A DNA stretch of 64,000 bases from Canibacter zhoujuaniae (GTDB lineage Bacteria > Actinomycetota > Actinomycetes > Actinomycetales > Microbacteriaceae), in NCBI RefSeq assembly GCF_011752005.1, contig NZ_JAAIJZ010000001.1, forward strand, positions 62,001 through 126,000, written 5' to 3'. This document shows positions 58,491 to 64,000 of the stretch, piece after piece (the stretch's first letter is position 1; each line of letters starts with the position of its first letter). The translations under genes were made by a program, and so were the position numbers. Under the pieces are notes generated by a model, which was not told the origin of the DNA, ran no database searches, and worked only from the letters and a program-made list of their open reading frames with translations.

Positions 58491-60185
58491 ATGGCTGAAA
58501 TCGATATGAAACCTCGCAGTCGCGATGTTACCGACGGTATTGAAAAAGCTGCCTCGCGCGGAATGCTGCGTGCGGTCGGTATGGGTGATGCTGACTGGGA
58601 TAAGCCGCAAATTGGTATCGCAAGCTCATGGAACGAGATCACTCCGTGCAACCTAAGTCTTGATCGTTTGGCACAGGGCGCTAAAGAGGGAGTGCACGCA
58701 GGAGGCGGGTATCCGTTGCAGTTTGGCACCATTTCAGTGTCAGACGGAATCTCTATGGGCCACGAGGGCATGCACTTTTCATTGGTGTCGCGCGAGGTGA
58801 TTGCTGACTCCGTTGAAACGGTAGTTATGGCAGAGCGCCTTGACGGCACTGTTGTGCTGGCAGGCTGCGATAAATCACTGCCGGGGATGCTCATGGCGGC
58901 AGCACGCCTTGATCTGGCGTCGGTTTTTCTTTATGCCGGATCGATTGCACCGGGTTGGGTGAAACTCAGTGACGGCACCGAAAAAACGGTAACTATCATC
59001 GATGCTTTCGAAGCTGTTGGCGCTTGCAAGGCGGGCACACTCTCTGAAGAAGACTTAAAGCGCGTAGAGTGTGCAATCGCCCCTGGTGAGGGTGCTTGCG
59101 GTGGAATGTATACCGCTAACACTATGGCGTGTGTTGCAGAAGCTCTTGGGATGAGTCTGCCGGGCTCAGCCGCACCACCGAGCGCTGACCGCCGTCGCGA
59201 CTACTACGCGCACCGCTCTGGCGAAGCGGTCGTAAACATGCTGCGCCAGGGGATTACCGCTCGCGACATTATGACGAAAGAAGCGTTCGAGAACGCAATC
59301 GCTGTTGCGATGGTGCTTGGCGGCTCTACAAACGCTGTTTTGCACCTGTTGGCGATAGCGCGTGAGGCTGAGGTTGAGCTTACACTCGATGACTTTAACC
59401 GCATCGGTTCTAAGGTGCCGCACCTGGCCGATATGAAGCCGTTCGGTCAGTATGTTGCACAAGATTTTGATCGTGTTGGTGGCATGCCAGTGATCATGAA
59501 GGCGCTGCTTGATGCGGGTCTTTTGCACGGTGACGTCATGACAGTCACGGGTAAGACGATGCGCGAAAATCTTGAAGAGCTCAACCCTGCACCGCTCGAC
59601 GGTGAGGTTGTGCGCACACTCGATAATCCACTGCACGCAAACGGCGGCCTAACCATTCTTGGTGGTTCTCTTGCACCTGAGGGTGCGGTCGTGAAAACCG
59701 CTGGTTTCTCGCTTGATGAGTTTACCGGCCCAGCCCGTGTGTTTGACCGCGAACGGGCAGCGATGGATGCGCTGACCCGTGGTGAGATCAGTCATGGTGA
59801 TGTTGTGGTGATCCGATACGAAGGCCCGAAGGGTGGCCCGGGAATGCGCGAAATGCTCGCGATTACCGGCGCGATCAAGGGTGCTGGGCTCGGCAAGGAT
59901 GTGCTACTCTTGACGGACGGACGATTCTCAGGTGGCACAACCGGCCTGTGTATTGGTCACGTTGCGCCAGAGGCCGTTGATGGTGGCCCTATTGCTCTGG
60001 TGCGTGATGGAGACTTAATTAAGGTTGATATCACTAATAAGACGCTCGATCTGCTGGTAGATCCCGCTGAGCTAGAAACCCGAAAGAACAATTGGGCTCC
60101 GCTGCCGCCACGCTACACTAAGGGCGTGCTCGCCAAGTATTCCAAACTTGTGCGCTCAGCCTCAGAGGGTGCCGTGACCGGCTAA
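58491..60185 (+). CDS. ilvD: Dihydroxy-acid dehydratase
   Basis: IlvD dehydrates 2,3-dihydroxy-isovalerate and its isoleucine counterpart using an iron-sulfur cluster. The 564 residues have cluster and active-site motifs GCDKSLPGMLMAAARL near 122, EGACGGMYTANTMACVAEALG near 200 and LLTDGRFSGGTTGLCIGHVAPEA near 475. The ATG at 58491 gives the family N-terminus MKPRSRDVTDGIEKAASRGMLRA; an earlier start adds 16 unlikely residues. It is the first of four branched-chain amino acid genes. Confidence 0.96.
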   Translation: MAEIDMKPRSRDVTDGIEKAASRGMLRAVGMGDADWDKPQIGIASSWNEITPCNLSLDRLAQGAKEGVHAGGGYPLQFGTISVSDGISMGHEGMHFSLVSREVIADSVETVVMAERLDGTVVLAGCDKSLPGMLMAAARLDLASVFLYAGSIAPGWVKLSDGTEKTVTIIDAFEAVGACKAGTLSEEDLKRVECAIAPGEGACGGMYTANTMACVAEALGMSLPGSAAPPSADRRRDYYAHRSGEAVVNMLRQGITARDIMTKEAFENAIAVAMVLGGSTNAVLHLLAIAREAEVELTLDDFNRIGSKVPHLADMKPFGQYVAQDFDRVGGMPVIMKALLDAGLLHGDVMTVTGKTMRENLEELNPAPLDGEVVRTLDNPLHANGGLTILGGSLAPEGAVVKTAGFSLDEFTGPARVFDRERAAMDALTRGEISHGDVVVIRYEGPKGGPGMREMLAITGAIKGAGLGKDVLLLTDGRFSGGTTGLCIGHVAPEAVDGGPIALVRDGDLIKVDITNKTLDLLVDPAELETRKNNWAPLPPRYTKGVLAKYSKLVRSASEGAVTG

Positions 60186-60226
60186 AACATAAATTAGTTT
60201 TTATTTCTTCTACCAGGAAAGAGCAA

Positions 60227-62023
60227 ATGAGCACTGTCTCAGGAAGCGAAAATCCACAGTCAATAGCCGATAGTATCCGCATGTCCGGTGCAGAAGCGGT
60301 GTTGCACAGCCTATACAACTTGGGCATCACAGACGTCTTCGGTCTGCCCGGTGGTGCACTGTTGCCGTTTTATGACGCGCTAGCAACCACTGAACTCGAC
60401 CTGCGTCACATTCTTGTAAGGCACGAACAGGGCGCCGGTCACGCAGCTGAAGGTTATGCCGCTGCAAGTGGCAAGGTCGGCGTCTGTATCGCAACGAGCG
60501 GCCCGGGCGCCACGAACCTTGTGACCGCGGTCGCTGATGCCTACATGGATTCAGTGCCGATGATTGCCATCACCGGCCAGGTTTTCTCGCACCTGATGGG
60601 CACTGATGCGTTTCAAGAGGCAGACATTATTGGCATCACGATGCCAATTTCAAAGCACTCATTCCTCGTAAAGACAGCGGCTGAGGTGCCGAAGGCGCTT
60701 GCCGCGGCGTATCATCTTGCAACATCCGGCCGCCCAGGCCCCGTTGTCGTGGACATCACTAAAGATGCGCAAATTGAAGAGTTCGATTTCGTTTGGACCC
60801 CGAATGTAGACCTTGCCGGCTACCGTCCTGGCACTAAGCCGAATAGCAAGCAGATAACAGCCGCAGCAGAACTGATCGCCGAGGCTGAGCGCCCAGTGCT
60901 TTACGCCGGTGGCGGTGTAGGGCGAGCGGGAGCTTCTGCAGAGCTCAAAGCGCTTGCAGAGCTGACAGGCGCCCCGGTCGTTACCACCCTGATGGCCCGC
61001 GGCGTCTTTCCGGACTCACACCCACAGATGCTTGGAATGCCCGGTATGCACGGCACAGTGCCAGCCGTTTTGGCGCTCCAAGAAGCCGATCTGCTGATCG
61101 CGATTGGAACTCGCTTTGACGACCGTGTGACGGGGAAGGCGGCAGACTTTGCACCACTCGCAAAGGTGATCCACGCCGATATTGATCCGGCAGAAATTTC
61201 AAAGATCCGTTTCGCGGATGTGCCAATCGTGGGTGATGCAAAAGAAGTCATCTCTGATTTGATTGGTGCCGTCTCAATTCAAAAACGCAACGGGCAGGGG
61301 CGCAGCCTTGACGCATGGTGGAGCCGTCTGAACGAGCTGCGCGAAACGTATCCGCGTGGTTACCAGCCAACCAGTGACGGTCTTATCGCGCCGCAGAAGG
61401 TTATCGAACGCTTGGCGGAGCTCTCAGGCCCCGAGGCTGTGTTTGCAACTGGTGTTGGGCAGCATCAGATGTGGGCTGCACAGTTCTTAAACCACGAACG
61501 CCCCAACGCATTCTTGAACTCAGGCGGTGCTGGCACAATGGGCTACTCCGTGCCAGCAGCGATGGGTGCAAAGGTGGCGCAACCCGATCGCGTTGTGTGG
61601 GCTATTGACGGCGATGGCTGTTTCCAGATGACCAACCAAGAGCTTGTGACCTGTGTCACAAACAACATTCCGATCAAGGTTGCAATTATCAATAACTCTA
61701 GCCTCGGTATGGTGCGACAGTGGCAGACCATGTTCTACGACGGGCGCTACTCGCACACCGAGTTGAATACCGGCCACGATACAATACGTGTGCCTGATTT
61801 CGTGAAACTCGCAGAGGCCTATTCGTGCCACGCTATTCGTGTGGAGCACGAAGATGAGATTGATGACGCTATTAAAACGGCGCTGGCGATTAATGATCGC
61901 CCGGTAGTGATCGACTTTGTTGTGAGCGCAGACGCTATGGTGTGGCCGATGGTGCCCCAGGGGGTTTCCAACAGTGAAGTGCAGTACGCTCGTGAGGCGA
62001 GCCCAGAATGGGAAGAGGAGTAA
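60227..62023 (+). CDS. ilvB: Acetolactate synthase, large catalytic subunit
   Basis: IlvB condenses two pyruvates, or pyruvate and 2-oxobutyrate, using thiamine diphosphate and FAD. The 598 residues show the catalytic Glu in LVRHEQGAGHAAEGYA near 65, the FAD region LGMPGMHGTVPAVLALQEADLLIAIGTRFDDRVTG near 280 and the thiamine motif WAIDGDGCFQMTNQELVTCVTNNIPIKVAIINN near 460. The long family N-terminus is present. AGGAAAGAG precedes the ATG. It is followed by the regulatory subunit after 6 bases. Confidence 0.96.
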   Translation: MSTVSGSENPQSIADSIRMSGAEAVLHSLYNLGITDVFGLPGGALLPFYDALATTELDLRHILVRHEQGAGHAAEGYAAASGKVGVCIATSGPGATNLVTAVADAYMDSVPMIAITGQVFSHLMGTDAFQEADIIGITMPISKHSFLVKTAAEVPKALAAAYHLATSGRPGPVVVDITKDAQIEEFDFVWTPNVDLAGYRPGTKPNSKQITAAAELIAEAERPVLYAGGGVGRAGASAELKALAELTGAPVVTTLMARGVFPDSHPQMLGMPGMHGTVPAVLALQEADLLIAIGTRFDDRVTGKAADFAPLAKVIHADIDPAEISKIRFADVPIVGDAKEVISDLIGAVSIQKRNGQGRSLDAWWSRLNELRETYPRGYQPTSDGLIAPQKVIERLAELSGPEAVFATGVGQHQMWAAQFLNHERPNAFLNSGGAGTMGYSVPAAMGAKVAQPDRVVWAIDGDGCFQMTNQELVTCVTNNIPIKVAIINNSSLGMVRQWQTMFYDGRYSHTELNTGHDTIRVPDFVKLAEAYSCHAIRVEHEDEIDDAIKTALAINDRPVVIDFVVSADAMVWPMVPQGVSNSEVQYAREASPEWEEE

Positions 62024-62029
62024 ATCACA

Positions 62030-62536
62030 ATGACCCGTCGGGTACTTAGCCTCTTGGTTGAAGACAAACCGGGTATTCTCACTCGCGTTGCAGGGCTCTT
62101 CGCACGTCGCGGATTCAACATCGAATCGCTCGCTGTGGGGCCAACCGAAGTTGCTGGTCTCAGCCGCATTACAGTGGTTGCTGACGAAGATGAGCTGCTC
62201 CTAGAACAGCTCACGAAACAGCTAAACAAACTCGTTAATGTCTTGAAGATTGTCGAGCTTGAAGAATCCGCGTCGGTGCAGCGCGACCACCTATTGATTA
62301 AGGTGCGCGTTGATAACAACACCCGCTCGCAAGTGCTTGAGGCGGTAAACCTCTTCAGAGCTCGCGTTGTCGATGTTGCTAACGATGCGCTTGTTATCGA
62401 AGCTACAGGAGACAGCGGAAAAATTAACGCGCTGCTGAAGTTCCTCGAGCCTTACGGCATCAAAGAGCTCGCGCAGTCAGGGTTAATTGCTATCGGCCGC
62501 GGCCCGAAATCGATTACTGAACGGGCTTTTAAATAA
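62030..62536 (+). CDS. ilvN: Acetolactate synthase, small regulatory subunit
   Basis: This subunit gives valine feedback control to IlvB. The 168 residues start with an ACT domain (RRVLSLLVEDKPGILTRVAGLFARRGFNIESLAVGPTEVAGLSRITVV) and end with the small-subunit C-terminal domain (LLIKVRVDNNTRSQVLEAVNLFRARVVDVANDALVIEATG). Length is standard for the long form. It lies 6 bases after ilvB, so both are made together. Confidence 0.95.
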   Translation: MTRRVLSLLVEDKPGILTRVAGLFARRGFNIESLAVGPTEVAGLSRITVVADEDELLLEQLTKQLNKLVNVLKIVELEESASVQRDHLLIKVRVDNNTRSQVLEAVNLFRARVVDVANDALVIEATGDSGKINALLKFLEPYGIKELAQSGLIAIGRGPKSITERAFK

Positions 62537-62637
62537 GCGCCCGACGTATGGATACGGCGCCACAGGCCGCGATCCGCAAGAAAACTAAAAAGATTTGCTG
62601 GTAGCCCAGCGCAACTAAGGAAATAAAGGAGTAAGCA

Positions 62638-63663
62638 TTGGCTGAAATGTACTACGACGATGACGCGGATCTGAGCATCATCCAGAGCAAGAAGGTAGCG
62701 ATTGTTGGCTACGGCTCACAGGGTCACGCGCACGCGCTTAACCTGCGTGATTCTGGCGTTGAGGTTGCGATTGCGCTGCGTCCTGATTCAAAGTCTGTCG
62801 CAAAGGCTGAAGAAGCAGGTTTTGCTGTGAAGTCTGTTGCAGAGGCAGCTGAATGGGCTGACCTGATTATGATTCTGGCGCCGGATCAGCACCAGGCAGA
62901 TATCTACAACGCAGACATCAAGCAGTATCTGACTGCAGGTAAGACGCTTGCGTTCGCGCACGGCTTCAACATTCGCTTCGGGTACATCGAAACCCCAGAG
63001 GGCGTTGACGTGATCCTTGTTGCACCAAAGGCTCCAGGTCACACTGTGCGTCGTGAATTTGAGGCTGGCCGCGGTATTCCAGACATCATCGCTGTTGAGC
63101 AGGATGCGTCTGGCTCTGCTTGGGACACCGCAAAGTCATACGCAAAGGCTATTGGTGGCACCCGCGCAGGCGTTATCAAGACCACATTTAAAGAAGAAAC
63201 CGAAACCGATCTTTTCGGTGAGCAGGCGGTGCTCTGCGGTGGTGTTTCACAGCTTGTGCAGTACGGCTTTGAAACTCTGACCGAGGCCGGATACCAGCCA
63301 GAAATTGCCTACTTCGAGGTGCTGCACGAGCTGAAGCTCATCGTTGACCTGATGTGGGAGGGCGGCATCGCCAAACAGCGTTGGTCTGTCTCTGACACCG
63401 CTGAGTACGGTGACTATGTATCAGGCCCACGGGTTATTCAGCCGTCTGTCAAGGAAGCTATGCAGGAAGTGCTGGCAGATGTGCAGAGCGGTGCATTTGC
63501 GAAGCGCTTCATCGATGATCAGCGCGCAGGCGCTCCAGAGTTCAAGGAGTTGCGTGCAAAGGGTGAACAGCACCCAATCGAGAAGACCGGTGTTGAACTG
63601 CGCCGCCTCTTCGCTTGGCAGCAGCAGGACGAGGATTACACCGACGGTTCAGCCGCTCGCTAA
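62638..63663 (+). CDS. ilvC: Ketol-acid reductoisomerase
   Basis: IlvC rearranges and reduces acetolactate to dihydroxyisovalerate with NADPH and Mg2+. The 341 residues have the Rossmann motif VAIVGYGSQGHAHALNLRDSGVEV near 19-42, the NADPH-preferring Arg/Ser loop near 47-52 (LRPDSKS), and the metal site in DLFGEQAVLCGGVSQLV and YFEVLHELKLIVDLMWEGGI. The start is a TTG with AAAGGAG six bases upstream, and the resulting MAEMYYDDDADL matches family N-termini. A terminator follows, ending the ilv set. Confidence 0.96.
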   Translation: MAEMYYDDDADLSIIQSKKVAIVGYGSQGHAHALNLRDSGVEVAIALRPDSKSVAKAEEAGFAVKSVAEAAEWADLIMILAPDQHQADIYNADIKQYLTAGKTLAFAHGFNIRFGYIETPEGVDVILVAPKAPGHTVRREFEAGRGIPDIIAVEQDASGSAWDTAKSYAKAIGGTRAGVIKTTFKEETETDLFGEQAVLCGGVSQLVQYGFETLTEAGYQPEIAYFEVLHELKLIVDLMWEGGIAKQRWSVSDTAEYGDYVSGPRVIQPSVKEAMQEVLADVQSGAFAKRFIDDQRAGAPEFKELRAKGEQHPIEKTGVELRRLFAWQQQDEDYTDGSAAR

Positions 63664-63682
63664 AATCCTTATATAGCGCTTT

Positions 63683-63725
63683 AACCCGCTCACCGTTTGC
63701 GAACTGCAATGGTGAGCGGGTTTTT
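63683..63725 (+). terminator. Rho-independent terminator of ilvC
   Basis: AACCCGCTCACC (63683-63694) pairs with GGTGAGCGGGTT (63711-63722) across a 16-base loop and is followed by TTT. Confidence 0.92.
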
Positions 63726-63750
63726 AGGTTCAGCAGGTTATGCTGGTTGG

Positions 63751-64000
63751 GTGCGAGACAAAAAACAGGAGTCGGCAAGTGGTGCTCTCGGCGGCGGCTG
63801 GCAGATATCTGGTGGAGCAGCGTCAGATAAAGATATAACTGAGTCAGCTTCTGCTCTTGCTCCAACTGTGAGGGTAAAAGAACGCCGCAGCATCGCGCCC
63901 ACGACACTGATTTTCTCGCTGGTCTACCTGGTTATGTTTGCCGGCTGGGTGACCTGGGGTGTGTCACGTATCGCCTGGGGCTTAACACTGCAGCAGTTCA
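63751..64000 (+). CDS. Membrane protein, 3' end cut by the window
   Basis: A GTG start at 63751 opens a frame without a stop to the window edge (83 residues). The first 45 residues are polar, with VRVKERRSIAP just before a hydrophobic segment (TTLIFSLVYLVMFAGWVTWGVSRIAWGLTL). This looks like a cytosolic tail leading into the first membrane helix. No ribosome-binding site is strong (AGGTTATGCTGGTTGG region) and the family cannot be told from this part. Confidence 0.5.
   Translation, partial: MRDKKQESASGALGGGWQISGGAASDKDITESASALAPTVRVKERRSIAPTTLIFSLVYLVMFAGWVTWGVSRIAWGLTLQQF

Overview
The window looks like a chromosomal segment of a medium-GC actinobacterium, most plausibly a Microbacteriaceae-type organism with a reduced or host-associated lifestyle (inference). 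The signs are GTP-type PEP carboxykinase, the prfB-ftsE-ftsX-smpB order, an actinobacterial HemQ, a MocR-type PdxR divergent from pdxST, class-E-sortase-like LAxTG anchors, and a tmRNA tag (AESKRTDFALAA) ending in the common ALAA. Many genes use GTG or TTG starts and couple by 1-8 bp overlaps. No transposase, integrase, phage gene, rRNA or CRISPR array was seen.

Layout. 1-9.9 kb: 3' part of pckG, the biotin ECF transporter bioYMN, tRNA-Leu(UAA), a small NAD(P)-binding protein, lemA-htpX, aspartase, a FAH-family hydrolase, an FKBP prolyl isomerase and an inositol-phosphatase-family enzyme. 10-14 kb: rpsO, an NCS2 purine permease, and an Lrp regulator with a class III aminotransferase. 14.1-19.5 kb: prfB-ftsE-ftsX-smpB-acyltransferase, an alpha/beta hydrolase and ogt. 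19.5-22.7 kb: a sugar ABC importer without its own ATPase. 22.9-27.4 kb: two large secreted LAxTG wall-anchored proteins. 27.6-31.9 kb: a tiny ORF coupled to a small helical protein, then a DKMSD-repeat lipoprotein, a DipZ-type CcdA-thioredoxin fusion and an OmpR/EnvZ-type two-component system.

32.2-37.6 kb is the most unusual part. A 73-residue secreted Cys-x8-Cys peptide gene is coupled (TGATG) to a NarL-type sensor kinase and its response regulator. Facing it across a perfect 17-bp inverted repeat is a secreted precursor with a YPVVADP junction and a short hydrophobic two-Cys C-terminal peptide, coupled (TGATG) to a small protein that is a paralogue of the one at 27.7 kb. A drug/polysaccharide-type ABC exporter pair follows on the other strand, and the block abuts the 3' end of the tmRNA gene, a classic island integration site. 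I read this as a candidate peptide-pheromone-regulated, bacteriocin-like or contact peptide system; the function is inference.

37.8-46.6 kb: an AhpD-like protein, a cystathionine gamma-synthase/lyase with a small membrane protein, a Pit phosphate transporter, an SDR with pyridoxal kinase, an ABC-2-like transporter and HemQ. 46.7-51 kb: methionine importer metQNI and a Mur-ligase paralogue. 51-55.5 kb: pdxR divergent from pdxST with a PdxR-type operator pair, and an APC permease. 55.6-58.4 kb: HisN-like phosphatase, tRNA-Lys(CUU), NhaA and a small membrane protein. 58.5-63.7 kb: ilvD, ilvBN and ilvC for branched-chain amino acids, then the start of a membrane protein cut by the window end. Many convergent gene ends share long, near-perfect bidirectional terminators.
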